A program made the translations under genes and the position numbers. A stretch of DNA of 40,259 nucleotides from a virus, in the IMG/VR virus record IMGVR_UViG_3300020194_000761, positions 1 to 40,259 of that record, one strand, 5' to 3'. This document shows, piece after piece, positions 16,866 through 25,262 of the stretch. Numbering within the stretch: position 1 is the stretch's first letter; each line of letters starts with the position of its first letter. The notes beneath the pieces were generated by a model. That model made no database searches, had not been told where the DNA came from, and saw only the letters and a list, made by a program, of their open reading frames with translations.

Positions 16866-18186
16866 GGATAAGACACATTTAAATAATTTTAAATTGTGTG
16901 GTGATATGAATAACTCAGGCTTGTTACGATTCACACCCTGTCCTATGACCTCTACACTTGTTAGGTATTGGCAAACTAAAGATAGGTATAACAATTTAAG
17001 TTTTGCTAATTATTCTATTTACCACCACGGTATCGATTCAGACACTACAATAAAATATCTAATATCGACAGGTGTTAATCACAGTCCAGGAGAATGGTGT
17101 GGCCCTGATAGAATGGGACAAGGATACAATCCCAGCCACCCAGATAGAAAAAGTGTTTTTGCTCTTTTGAACGACAAATATTTAAAGGACTTACAAGACA
17201 ACAATGCCATGTTAATGTTGGACCAAAGTCATGAGGGGTATCAAGTACCTTGGCTTTGGAGTTGGTTTCATAACGAATGTGATGACAATAACATTTCACC
17301 TAGAAATATAATCTATGTAACCGGCAATTGTTTAGCAGAAGAACAATATACTGCATGGGCAAATACACATGGCATTGTAACAAGAATTAAAGTTGTTCCT
17401 TATACACACTTTGAAAATATGATTAATGTAACTGCTGAGAATAGAGTTAGAATTGACGGTGGAGATCCGTTGCCAACATTTGAAAGCCACATTGAACATA
17501 AAACTAATAACCCGGAGGAACTAAAAACTTTTAACGCATTACAAAAAAGAATTAGACCCCACAGAGTTTGGTTATACAAGATGTTGCACGACCATAACCT
17601 ATTGCAAGATGGACTCTGTTCTATGAACGAGTTTACACAATACAACACCTATTTAGAAGGCAAGTCTTTACCTGAAGATCTTATAGATAAATATAATGAG
17701 GGGTTGCCGTTAAAGGTTTATAACAAAGCAAACAATGAAAAAGATGACGGGTATTATATAACAAGATTTAATGATGAAACAATACTCAACACCTTTGTAA
17801 GCGTTGTAAGCGAGGCATCGTTTGCTGATATGGATCAGACTTGTTTTTTAAGTGAAAAAACTTTTAAGTCGATTGCTGAATATAGTCCTTTTATTGTTTA
17901 TGGCAATAGGCGTTCTTTAGAGTTTTTGAAAGCCTTTGGTTACAAGACATTTCATCCTCATATAGATGAGACTTATGATACGCTACCAACATTTGAAAGA
18001 TTGGAAGCAATTATTAAAGAAATAACTAGAATTAAAAATATTGAAGACAAGGTTGAATGGTTTAAAGGTATGGAAGATATATTACAACACAATAGAGAAG
18101 TATTGAGAAAAAACTCTAATGATTATGTTCCTAAAGCAATGATAGACGTCCACAGATATTATGAGGAAACTTTAAATGTACGCTAA
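16849..18186 (+). CDS. Glycosyltransferase-like protein (paralogue B)
   Basis: 445 residues and clearly related to the preceding protein through EGYQVPWLWSWF, ISPRNIIYV, QKRIRPHR, TFVSVVSEASF, FLSEKTFKSIA-SPFIVYG and IDETYDTLP. It is 116 residues longer, with an extra N-terminal region (about 1-90) and an insertion before the conserved QKRIR block. The 17-bp overlap with paralogue A suggests tandem duplication followed by divergence, perhaps to act in sequence or on different acceptors. Glycosyl transfer remains inference, as for its paralogue. It overlaps the next SGNH-like gene by 11 bp. Confidence 0.65.
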   Translation: MKFAFEDKTHLNNFKLCGDMNNSGLLRFTPCPMTSTLVRYWQTKDRYNNLSFANYSIYHHGIDSDTTIKYLISTGVNHSPGEWCGPDRMGQGYNPSHPDRKSVFALLNDKYLKDLQDNNAMLMLDQSHEGYQVPWLWSWFHNECDDNNISPRNIIYVTGNCLAEEQYTAWANTHGIVTRIKVVPYTHFENMINVTAENRVRIDGGDPLPTFESHIEHKTNNPEELKTFNALQKRIRPHRVWLYKMLHDHNLLQDGLCSMNEFTQYNTYLEGKSLPEDLIDKYNEGLPLKVYNKANNEKDDGYYITRFNDETILNTFVSVVSEASFADMDQTCFLSEKTFKSIAEYSPFIVYGNRRSLEFLKAFGYKTFHPHIDETYDTLPTFERLEAIIKEITRIKNIEDKVEWFKGMEDILQHNREVLRKNSNDYVPKAMIDVHRYYEETLNVR

Positions 18187-19213
18187 CGAATATGACGCAA
18201 TTAATAAAGACTTAGAGCGTACTAGAAAAGCGGTTATTGTATTCGGTGATTCTTTTGTGGAAGGTCAAGGCTCTATTGATGAAAGGATTTTAATCAAATA
18301 CCCACATCACATAGACGACGGTAATGTAATAAAATTCGATATAGGCGAAGAAGAAAAAAAACAAATTGTTAAGGATTTTCCAGATATACAATTAGAGTTA
18401 CTTGGCGCACAAGGTGATATGCGTTGGGAGTTAAATTTTGTATACCATGAAAGAAACAGAAACTTTGGTGCACATCTTTGCAATGAGCATTTAAATAAAG
18501 AATGGACTCATATCAATTTTGGCATGAGGGGTAATGGTAACAGAGCTAGTATAATGAATCTTTTTCTGCACCCGTTTTTGAATTTAGATGTAGCTAAAGA
18601 GTTTATTATAATATATGTACCAAGCGGCCCAGAAAGATTTGATTTCTCTCATAGAGAAAATCCAGTGGGAGGTTCTCCGGGTCATTACTATTTTGAAACT
18701 ATGTGGCCTACTGCTAAGACTGCGAGGGACAATTTACAAGAACAATTTGAAAAACAAACTAAAGGTAGACCGACTGATATAGAGGACAGGGCATACTACC
18801 GGGCTTCTTTGTGGGAGTCTTATGGGCATTACCTTTACTCAGAGAGAATGATAGCACAAGAACAAGTCTTACATTGGCAAGTATTAAACCAATGGATGCG
18901 TAGTAGAAAAATAAGAAAGTTTTTATGGACTCCTGCATTTGATAACCGTTGGTCAAGAAAACATTTTTTACGATCGGGGTTGGCTCCATCCTTAGTAGAT
19001 AGTTTTCCGTGGGATAAAAAATTCAGCCCAGGAGGATATAACTCATTTGTAAATCTTGTAGAAGCTCAAGAAGGGCTAAAGTACAATAGCTTTTATAACT
19101 ATATGGGCAAAGGATCTCCTGAGGGCTGGATTACAGCATGCGCACACCCATCATACAAAGGGCACAAAAGATTCGCAAAAACAATTTATGAGGAATTAAA
19201 AGATGTCCTATGA
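18176..19213 (+). CDS. SGNH/GDSL hydrolase-like protein (2 of 3)
   Basis: 345 residues. AVIVFGDSFVEGQG (D25, S26) is a strong block I, NFGMRGNGN fits the conserved Gly and Asn blocks, and the C-terminal ACAHPSYKGHKRFA supplies the catalytic His region, although the Asp that normally precedes it is not visible. The large middle part (about 60-300) is specific to this protein and rich in aromatic residues. It probably acts on acylated sugars or lipids in the cytosol. Together with paralogue B before it and another SGNH-like gene after it, it forms a cluster of overlapping genes. Confidence 0.75.
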   Translation: MYANEYDAINKDLERTRKAVIVFGDSFVEGQGSIDERILIKYPHHIDDGNVIKFDIGEEEKKQIVKDFPDIQLELLGAQGDMRWELNFVYHERNRNFGAHLCNEHLNKEWTHINFGMRGNGNRASIMNLFLHPFLNLDVAKEFIIIYVPSGPERFDFSHRENPVGGSPGHYYFETMWPTAKTARDNLQEQFEKQTKGRPTDIEDRAYYRASLWESYGHYLYSERMIAQEQVLHWQVLNQWMRSRKIRKFLWTPAFDNRWSRKHFLRSGLAPSLVDSFPWDKKFSPGGYNSFVNLVEAQEGLKYNSFYNYMGKGSPEGWITACAHPSYKGHKRFAKTIYEELKDVL

Positions 19214-20159
19214 TCCAATGGCGTTTGACGAACTTATAGAAAATACGTCAATTAAAAAATTTAAGAACCTAAGAGATGGTTTCAGAACCGAGCACGACGA
19301 AGATGGAGTTTTGTTTCCTGCTCCTATTGCTCTTTGGGACAAATATCCTTTTCTCCCTTTAATGTCTAGTTCCAGGCCTGGCAACGTCCAAGACTTTGTT
19401 ATAGGTGACACCGAGAATGCCTATGAACAAAACAAAATAGAAATGGGCCCTGATTGGAAATACTACAACACACCTATAAAATATATTATTAATGATAATG
19501 GTTACCGAGCGCCTGCATGGAACACCATTGACTGGGAGAATAGTTATGTCCTATTAGGCTGCTCTTGTTCATTTGGTGTTGGATTAGATGAGGAAGAAAC
19601 TTTGTCTAGGCATTTATCAATTGGACTTAAGGCTCCTGTTATCAATCTGGGCTACCCGGGTGGTTCCAATGAAAGCATCATTTTCAACTTGTTGAGACTT
19701 CTTAAACACTTCCCTAAACCTAAAGGGGTTATTATACAGTGGACAACTTTAGATAGGGCTATAATGTGGCACAGGCATCAGCATTATAACTTAGGTCCTT
19801 GGGATATTGCTAATTATCCACCGGCAAGAACAAAGTCATTTGATGGAACAGATTGTACCGAGCAATACCTATCTATGTTTTTAGATCAATACAATGAAGT
19901 AGGCAAGAACTATATGTGGGGGCAGACGGCTAAGGAATTATTAAAGTCTAAAAACATACCTTCTTCTTACTTTTCTTTTTTCGGTAACACAGCAACTGTT
20001 ATGAGATGTAAGTGGAGCGCTATGGATCCTGATCAAAAGGACGTACCCGTTGCAGAGTTGACTCGTCATGAATGGGCAAGAGACTTGGTACACCCAGGAA
20101 ATTTATGTATGAAAAGAACAGCAGAGAGAATTATTAAAGACGAATTGTTGGTAAGATAG
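19203..20159 (+). CDS. SGNH hydrolase-like protein (3 of 3)
   Basis: 318 residues. VLLGCSCSFGVGLDEEET (117-134) is a variant block I in which GCS replaces GDS; S121 would be the nucleophile. INLGYPGGSNESI carries the block II/III Gly and Asn, and DLVHPGN near the C-terminus holds the Asp-His pair. The GCS-type variant is common in marine phage proteins of this kind. It is the last gene of the long operon, and a new promoter follows 14 bp later. The reaction is unknown; ester hydrolysis or acyl transfer on a glycan is the best guess. Confidence 0.75.
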   Translation: MSYDPMAFDELIENTSIKKFKNLRDGFRTEHDEDGVLFPAPIALWDKYPFLPLMSSSRPGNVQDFVIGDTENAYEQNKIEMGPDWKYYNTPIKYIINDNGYRAPAWNTIDWENSYVLLGCSCSFGVGLDEEETLSRHLSIGLKAPVINLGYPGGSNESIIFNLLRLLKHFPKPKGVIIQWTTLDRAIMWHRHQHYNLGPWDIANYPPARTKSFDGTDCTEQYLSMFLDQYNEVGKNYMWGQTAKELLKSKNIPSSYFSFFGNTATVMRCKWSAMDPDQKDVPVAELTRHEWARDLVHPGNLCMKRTAERIIKDELLVR

Positions 20160-20172
20160 GTATAATAAATAC

Positions 20173-20201
20173 TTGACAGTAGACTTACTATATATTATAA
20201 T
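20173..20201 (+). promoter_or_regulatory. Host-type promoter
   Basis: TTGACA at 20173-20178, a 17-bp spacer and TATAAT at 20196-20201, both perfect. Predicted start near 20208, 16 bases before the ATG at 20224, which has AGGA as its ribosome binding site. It gives the second radical SAM gene and the carbamoyltransferase their own input. Confidence 0.85.
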
Positions 20202-20223
20202 ACACTTATAACTAGGATTATTT

Positions 20224-20382
20224 ATGAAAGATTATAAAGCAAAACTGAAAGAACTCACAGAACTTAATGCAGACGGCAATGAAGATCGTAACAGAGAAGG
20301 TGAGTCTTCATCTAAAGAACAAGAAGAGTTGAAGAAACGACTTGAAGAATTGAGGAAGAACGACCCCTTTATTTACGAATAA
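20224..20382 (+). CDS. Small charged helical protein
   Basis: 52 codons directly after a strong promoter. The product is highly charged, with two predicted amphipathic helices (KAKLKELTELN and EEQEELKKRLEELRK-like) separated by a Glu/Ser/Asn turn, which would suit a coiled coil. It is the only small ORF next to the second radical SAM gene, so a peptide substrate is conceivable, but the composition is not typical of a modified leader peptide. Function unknown. Confidence 0.6.
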   Translation: MKDYKAKLKELTELNADGNEDRNREGESSSKEQEELKKRLEELRKNDPFIYE

Positions 20383-20396
20383 AAAAAGGTTATATT

Positions 20397-21917
20397 ATGT
20401 CTGATTATGATACCGCTGCTGATGTAGCAGAGAAACAACTTAGAAATATTTCTAATACTATGTGCTACGCCAAGTGGAGCCAAGTGTCTTTACATTTGCC
20501 CAATGGTAGAACGCACTCTTGTTATCACCCTCCCACGCACGCAATAGATGTTGAAGAGATTAAAGAAAATCCTTCAGCACTACATAACACCAAACAGAAA
20601 AAAGAAGAAAGACAAATGATGCTTGACGGCAAGCGTCCTTCTGGTTGTGAGTATTGTTGGAAGATTGAAGACACCGGGAACAGAAGTGATCGTGTCTACA
20701 GGAGCGGAGAATATTGGGCACAAAATTCTAGAAAAGATATTATAGCGAGTACAGGAAATAATCTAGAAATTAATCCCAGATACGTTGAGGTTAATTTTAA
20801 TCAGGCTTGTAACTTTAAATGCTCTTACTGTTCGCCACATTTATCTAATACATGGGAAAGAGAAATATCTAGACACGGTGCCTATGAGATTATTGGTACT
20901 GACGGCAAACGTTCAAGACATAATGACGTAGGGCACTTAGATAAAATTGGCATGATGCCGAAAAAATTATCACAAAAAGAAAACCCGTATGTTGAGGCGT
21001 TTTGGAAATGGTGGCCCGACCTTTATCAGACACTAGAAGTTTTTAGAATGACTGGTGGCGAACCATTAATGGACTCTAATACATTTAAAGTTCTAGAATA
21101 CATTTACGAGAATCCTAATGCTTGGTTGGAAGTAAGTGTTACAAGCAATATGTGTCCTCCCAAGCCAGCGCTTATGGATAAGTTTATTTCTTTATTACAA
21201 AAATTAGAAGAGATACAAATTTGGCATAGCGAAAGATGGAATCCAGGCTCAGGAAATAATTGGTATGTTAATATGGCAGTTAAAAACTTTGCTGTCTTTG
21301 TTAGCTTGGACGGAATGGGAAAACAAGGAGAATATATACGGAACGGACTTAAAATGAAAACATTGAAAAAGAATGTTGACAGAGTCCTAAGCGAGACTTG
21401 TAATACAACTGTTAGCTTTATTAATACTTTTAACTCTTTAAGTTTACCTACTTTTAAGGAGTATTTGCAGTATATTTTAGAACTTAGAGGAGAGTATTCG
21501 AGGGAAAACCAGGGCGTAAAGAAGATTCCTATATATGACAAATATAACACACACCCAGACTTTGAAGTACACCCTAGACAGCGTATTTGGTTTGATGTTC
21601 CTTTGTTACGAAATCCTCAGTGGCAATGTATCAATACACTTCCACCACAGTTTGAAAAATACTTGATTGACTCTATTCAGTTTATGGAAGAGAATACAGA
21701 CACAGATAACTTTGTTGGTTTTTATGATTTTGAAATTGACAAAGTAAAAAGAAATTTAGAATGGATGCGAGCTAGAAACAATTCCAAGGAAGCTACAACA
21801 ATAGCAAGAAAGAATTTTGTTAAGTTCTTTAAGCAACATGATGAAAGACGTGGTACAGATTTAGTAGAGACGTTCCCAGAATTTAAAGACTTATGGAGAA
21901 AATATGGCGAAGAGTGA
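20397..21917 (+). CDS. Radical SAM protein with N-terminal twitch domain (copy 2)
   Basis: 506 residues, a paralogue of the protein at 12640. The SAM cluster motif is CNFKCSYC (C138, C142, C145), then FRMTGGEPLMD. The N-terminal auxiliary Cys are 23, 42, 84 and 87 (MCYAKWSQ, SCYHPP, GCEYCW). Shared context includes the HNTKQKKEER stretch and the FWKWWPDLYQTL block. It differs from copy 1 by an insertion near residues 280-300. It overlaps the carbamoyltransferase by 14 bp, which links radical chemistry to carbamoyl transfer. The substrate is unknown. Confidence 0.85.
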   Translation: MSDYDTAADVAEKQLRNISNTMCYAKWSQVSLHLPNGRTHSCYHPPTHAIDVEEIKENPSALHNTKQKKEERQMMLDGKRPSGCEYCWKIEDTGNRSDRVYRSGEYWAQNSRKDIIASTGNNLEINPRYVEVNFNQACNFKCSYCSPHLSNTWEREISRHGAYEIIGTDGKRSRHNDVGHLDKIGMMPKKLSQKENPYVEAFWKWWPDLYQTLEVFRMTGGEPLMDSNTFKVLEYIYENPNAWLEVSVTSNMCPPKPALMDKFISLLQKLEEIQIWHSERWNPGSGNNWYVNMAVKNFAVFVSLDGMGKQGEYIRNGLKMKTLKKNVDRVLSETCNTTVSFINTFNSLSLPTFKEYLQYILELRGEYSRENQGVKKIPIYDKYNTHPDFEVHPRQRIWFDVPLLRNPQWQCINTLPPQFEKYLIDSIQFMEENTDTDNFVGFYDFEIDKVKRNLEWMRARNNSKEATTIARKNFVKFFKQHDERRGTDLVETFPEFKDLWRKYGEE

Positions 21918-23355
21918 TAAGATAGTTTGGGGTGTTGCCGCGGGTACACACGATGCCTCTCTAACTGTTATGCAAGGTGATGAAATATTATTCGCATCTC
22001 ATTCAGAAAGATTTAGTAGAATTAAAAATGACAAGGACCTACATCCAAAACTTGTAGAGTATGCTTTAACATTTGGCGAACCCACAAAAGTATATTGGTA
22101 TGAGAATCCTCTAATCAAGGCATATAGAAAATGGTTTGCCGGTCAGAAGAACATCTGGTTGAGCCCTAAAAAATATATGAAATCGTACGGCATTACTGCA
22201 CCAATTAAATGGGGACTACACCACAAGTCTCACGCAGCCGCAGGACTATATACGTCTCCCTTTGACGATGCCGCGGTAGTAGTTATTGATGCTATTGGTG
22301 AAATGCAAACCACATCAATATGGGAAACAACAAAAGATAGAAAACTTAAAAAACTTATTTCTTGGAACTACCCATTTTCAATAGGTCTCTTTTATTCTGC
22401 GTTTACTGCTAGAGTAGGGCTGAAGCCAAATGAAGATGAATACATTCTAATGGGAATGTCTGCGTACGGAAACCCAGATAGATTCTATGATGAAATTTGT
22501 GGCTTGATTGATGCAGAATATAATTTTCACCAGGGTGTTAGGCACTGGAGACCAGAACTAAAGCCTGAAGATTATTTTGACGTTGCCGCCGCAGTGCAAA
22601 AACTATATGAAAAGAATTTAGAAATTATGTTAGTTAAAGCCAAAGTCAGATCACAAAAGAATAATCTTGTACTGATGGGCGGGTGTGCATTAAATTGTCT
22701 GGCAAATAGACTTATTCCTTGGCACTTCGAAAACAGTTGGATAATGCCCAACCCAGGTGACGCTGGTTCTTCATTGGGAGCAATATTAGCAGCAAGAGAA
22801 ACTCAGGCTAGATGGAGAAGCCCTTACACGGGTTATGACATTAAAGGCGAATACCCCACGCAAGCTATACTAGATGAATTGTTTAAAACTGGCATGGCAG
22901 GAGTCGCAAACGGCAAAGCAGAGTTTGGACCTAGGGCATTAGGCAATCGAAGTTTGTTAGCAGATCCTAGGGGTAGTCGAATGAAGGATAAAGTTAATGC
23001 GATTAAACAGCGACAAGAATATAGGCCGTTTGCTCCTGTTATTAGACTGGAAGATGTAAAGGAATGTTTTAATGTGCCTGAGGATTTCGCCTCTCCATAT
23101 ATGCAGTACGTTGTTACTTGTAAACAACCAAAGAAATATCCAGCAATTGTTCATGAGGATGGGACGTCAAGAGTACAAACTGTTACAAAAGAACAACATC
23201 CTGGATTGTATGAATTGTTAACAATCTGGAAGGAGCGCACAGGCTGCCCAATGTTACTAAATACAAGTTTAAACATCAAAGGACAGCCTATTGTGAACAC
23301 CGAAAAAGAAGGTAGAAAGTTTGAAAAAGTTTATAATGTAAAGGTGTTTTCTTAG
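21904..23355 (+). CDS. Carbamoyltransferase (NodU/TobZ type)
   Basis: 483 residues. The N-terminal Kae1-like part begins with GVAAGTHDASLTV and holds HHKSHAAAGLY and VVVIDAIGE; LMGGCALN follows. The C-terminal YrdC-like part includes KAEFGPRALGNRSLLADPR and LLNTSLNIKGQPIV, all family hallmarks. Such enzymes use carbamoyl phosphate and ATP to carbamoylate hydroxyls on sugars or antibiotics. It is shorter at the C-terminus than most NodU-like enzymes, ending soon after the INTS-like motif, as in other marine phage copies that I recall. It works with the radical SAM protein it overlaps by 14 bp, most likely on a glycan. Confidence 0.92.
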   Translation: MAKSDKIVWGVAAGTHDASLTVMQGDEILFASHSERFSRIKNDKDLHPKLVEYALTFGEPTKVYWYENPLIKAYRKWFAGQKNIWLSPKKYMKSYGITAPIKWGLHHKSHAAAGLYTSPFDDAAVVVIDAIGEMQTTSIWETTKDRKLKKLISWNYPFSIGLFYSAFTARVGLKPNEDEYILMGMSAYGNPDRFYDEICGLIDAEYNFHQGVRHWRPELKPEDYFDVAAAVQKLYEKNLEIMLVKAKVRSQKNNLVLMGGCALNCLANRLIPWHFENSWIMPNPGDAGSSLGAILAARETQARWRSPYTGYDIKGEYPTQAILDELFKTGMAGVANGKAEFGPRALGNRSLLADPRGSRMKDKVNAIKQRQEYRPFAPVIRLEDVKECFNVPEDFASPYMQYVVTCKQPKKYPAIVHEDGTSRVQTVTKEQHPGLYELLTIWKERTGCPMLLNTSLNIKGQPIVNTEKEGRKFEKVYNVKVFS

Positions 23356-23374
23356 GTTCAGAGCCAAAGAAAGA

Positions 23375-23382
23375 TATAAATA
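23375..23382 (+). promoter_or_regulatory. Putative late promoter giving a leaderless mRNA
   Basis: TATAAATA ends five bases before the ATG at 23388. In T4 the late box spans -13 to -6, so +1 would fall exactly on the A of that ATG. It lies in a 32-bp gap between two genes. Confidence 0.45.
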
Positions 23383-23387
23383 AAAAC

Positions 23388-23684
23388 ATGGGACAGGTAG
23401 TAAACTTTATAAGACGTAAAGAGCCCGAAGCGAAGGCTATCATCGGGTACAGGATGTCCTTCTATTCTGAAGAAGAGCTAGAGATAGCAATGGTTGCCCT
23501 CAATATGTTTGGGTGGGAACAAATCAGATACACAAAAAACAATCTAAAAGGAATTGATCCTTTGTTTATCAAAAGATGTTTGTTGCGATTAAAACATTTA
23601 GACTGGATATCTAGAGATGGAAGAAGGTTAATTGATAATATCATATCTAATGTAGAAGAAATATACCAAGAGAAAGTAGGATAA
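23388..23684 (+). CDS. Small hypothetical protein
   Basis: 98 residues, basic and helical, with the N-terminal FIRRKEPE and a C-terminal LKHLDWISRDGRRLIDN block that could be a winged-helix-like nucleic-acid-binding element. No membrane segment or Cys motif. It follows a TATAAATA box with no ribosome binding site, which would fit leaderless translation. The next gene starts 2 bp after the stop. Not recognised. Confidence 0.7.
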   Translation: MGQVVNFIRRKEPEAKAIIGYRMSFYSEEELEIAMVALNMFGWEQIRYTKNNLKGIDPLFIKRCLLRLKHLDWISRDGRRLIDNIISNVEEIYQEKVG

Positions 23685-23686
23685 CT

Positions 23687-24001
23687 ATGCCGATATATTC
23701 GTTTGAAAATCAGGAGACAGGTGAAGTCAACGATCACCTAATGAAATATTCCGAAGTCGAACAATTTCTAGAAGACAACAAAAATTTAAAACAAGTCATT
23801 ACTGGCTGTTTCTCTATTGTTGGAGGAACAGGGGATAGAACTAAAGCTCCAACAGGCTTTAAGGAAGTCTTATCCAAAATCAGCGACGCAAATCCAACAT
23901 CAAATCTCGCAAGTGATTATGGGAAGAAGGATGCCAAGTCTGTTAAAGTCAGAGAGGCAGTACAACAGGTGAAAAAGAGATTAGGAACGATCAACGATTA
24001 A
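23687..24001 (+). CDS. Conserved small phage protein, FmdB-like N-terminus
   Basis: 104 residues. The start PIYSFENQETGEV and the later QVITGCFSIVGGTGDR and GFKEVLSKISDANPTSNL match a small protein I recall as widely conserved in marine T4-like phages, related to FmdB-type zinc ribbons at the N-terminus but lacking the Cys pairs here. Function unknown. A rho-independent terminator follows it. AGGA precedes the ATG. Confidence 0.75.
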   Translation: MPIYSFENQETGEVNDHLMKYSEVEQFLEDNKNLKQVITGCFSIVGGTGDRTKAPTGFKEVLSKISDANPTSNLASDYGKKDAKSVKVREAVQQVKKRLGTIND

Positions 24002-24046
24002 TACTAAGAATTCAATAAACTATAATTATGTTTTATTGATTACCGA

Positions 24047-24078
24047 GGCGGCATAGGGTTTCTATGCCGTCTTTTTTT
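24047..24078 (+). terminator. Rho-independent terminator
   Basis: GGCGGCATAG (24047-24056) pairs with CTATGCCGTC (24062-24071) with one G-U pair, around a 5-base loop GGTTT, followed by seven T. It ends the unit finishing at 24001 and lies before PhoH. Confidence 0.88.
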
Positions 24079-24111
24079 CAACCTAAAAACCGTAAACACC
24101 GGAGAACTAAG

Positions 24112-24864
24112 ATGGCTAAACGACAAAAACTGCAAGTAATACATAACACTTGCGATCGTAATCCTCCCGATAACAATAGTCTGAAATTGCGTATAGATGA
24201 TATGGCAACTTTCTCGGCTATGACTGAAACACAAGGACAATTCTTTTCGTTATACAATTCCAACAAAGCGTTTCTATTACACGGATGCGCAGGAACAGGG
24301 AAAACTTTTATTGCTTTATATCGAGCATTAGAAGAAGTTTTAATGAAAGGCAATTCTTATGATAAAGTAGTTATTGTTAGATCTGCGGTACCGTCTAGAG
24401 ACATTGGGCACTTACCGGGCGACGAAAAAGAAAAGACTGAGGTATATAGTTTACCCTATCAGTCTATGTGTCAAGACTTTTTTCCAAAAAAACCTACACC
24501 ATACAAGCGCTTGCTTGAACAAAAGCATTTAGATTTTATGTGTACATCTTTTGTACGGGGTATAACCTTAGATCATGCTATTGTAATTGTAGACGAATGT
24601 CAAAATATGAATGACATGGAAATCAACAGCATTATGACCCGACTAGGCAATACGTCTAAGATTATATTTTGCGGCGACTTTAGACAGACTGATCTTTACA
24701 AAAGAGGCGATATGTCTGGACTCAAGAAGTTTATGGTAATCGCTGAGAATATGCAATCATTCAGAACAGTCGAATTTGTACCTGAGGACATTGTTAGATC
24801 TAGCATTGTTAGAGAGTACATCGAAGCTCGAATGGACTTCGAGGACAAGTTCGAAAATAGTTAA
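24112..24864 (+). CDS. phoH: PhoH-like P-loop ATPase
   Basis: 250 residues from the ATG at 24112, which has GGAG seven bases upstream; a longer reading from 24064 begins inside the terminator hairpin and is rejected. Walker A is GCAGTGKT (58-65) and Walker B is VIVDECQN (about 155-162). KVVIVRSAVPSRDIGHLPG and KIIFCGDFRQTD are typical PhoH motifs. PhoH proteins are widespread in marine phages; they are thought to act on RNA, but the phage role is unsettled. No promoter is seen in the 110 bp upstream, so transcription may depend on read-through of the terminator. Confidence 0.93.
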   Translation: MAKRQKLQVIHNTCDRNPPDNNSLKLRIDDMATFSAMTETQGQFFSLYNSNKAFLLHGCAGTGKTFIALYRALEEVLMKGNSYDKVVIVRSAVPSRDIGHLPGDEKEKTEVYSLPYQSMCQDFFPKKPTPYKRLLEQKHLDFMCTSFVRGITLDHAIVIVDECQNMNDMEINSIMTRLGNTSKIIFCGDFRQTDLYKRGDMSGLKKFMVIAENMQSFRTVEFVPEDIVRSSIVREYIEARMDFEDKFENS

Positions 24865-24872
24865 AATAATGC

Positions 24873-24901
24873 TTGACATTTAGAATATCCTGTAGTATAA
24901 T
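24873..24901 (+). promoter_or_regulatory. Host-type promoter
   Basis: TGCTTGACA with the -35 box at 24873-24878, a 17-bp spacer and a perfect TATAAT at 24896-24901. Predicted start near 24908, 23 bases before the ATG at 24931. Confidence 0.85.
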
Positions 24902-24930
24902 TGTTTATATAATTGAGAAAGAGGTGTGTT

Positions 24931-25131
24931 ATGCTACAGGATAGTGTTGTTGAGGTGTTACAAGAGGTCACCGATTGGGGAGATTCCCCTGTAACCAATG
25001 GTGAATATCACCTAAATGCGGCTGGACAACTAGTCGGATATCGTCCAAATACGGAGTCTCCCGTCAAATTCTTCTCTAAACCAATGAAGTTATTCTCTAA
25101 AACTCGAAGAAAATTCCAAAAGATTTCATAA
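24931..25131 (+). CDS. Conserved small phage protein
   Basis: 66 residues from the ATG at 24931, which has AAGAGG nearby; a TTG at 24913 lies too close to the transcription start and is not used. The product has an acidic N-terminal half and a basic C-terminal half (FSKPMKLFSKTRRKFQKI), the latter likely to bind nucleic acid or acidic proteins. It resembles a small protein common in marine T4-like phages. Function unknown. Confidence 0.75.
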   Translation: MLQDSVVEVLQEVTDWGDSPVTNGEYHLNAAGQLVGYRPNTESPVKFFSKPMKLFSKTRRKFQKIS

Positions 25132-25189
25132 ATGCTGTTGTTTCAGTATGTTACAAGGGAAAATAATTCAAAAAAAGTGCGTTTTTTGC

Positions 25190-25218
25190 TTGACTTTTGG
25201 CAAAAAAGGTTGTATAAT
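25190..25218 (+). promoter_or_regulatory. Host-type promoter
   Basis: TGCTTGACT with the -35 box at 25190-25195, a 17-bp spacer and TATAAT at 25213-25218. Predicted start near 25225, which fixes the next gene's start at the ATG at 25263 rather than the TTG at 25221. Confidence 0.85.
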
Positions 25219-25262
25219 ACTTGTATAAAATGAAAAAACAACTTAAAGAACGTGAGGTTTAT

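Noticed and set aside
23330-23355. Truncation or frameshift at the carbamoyltransferase end
   Set aside because: The protein ends shortly after the conserved NTS-type motif, but the sequence stays in frame and resembles shorter marine phage forms as I recall them; no downstream frame continues the family pattern.
24064-24111. Upstream start for PhoH
   Set aside because: It lies in the right arm of the terminator; the ATG at 24112 has a GGAG site.
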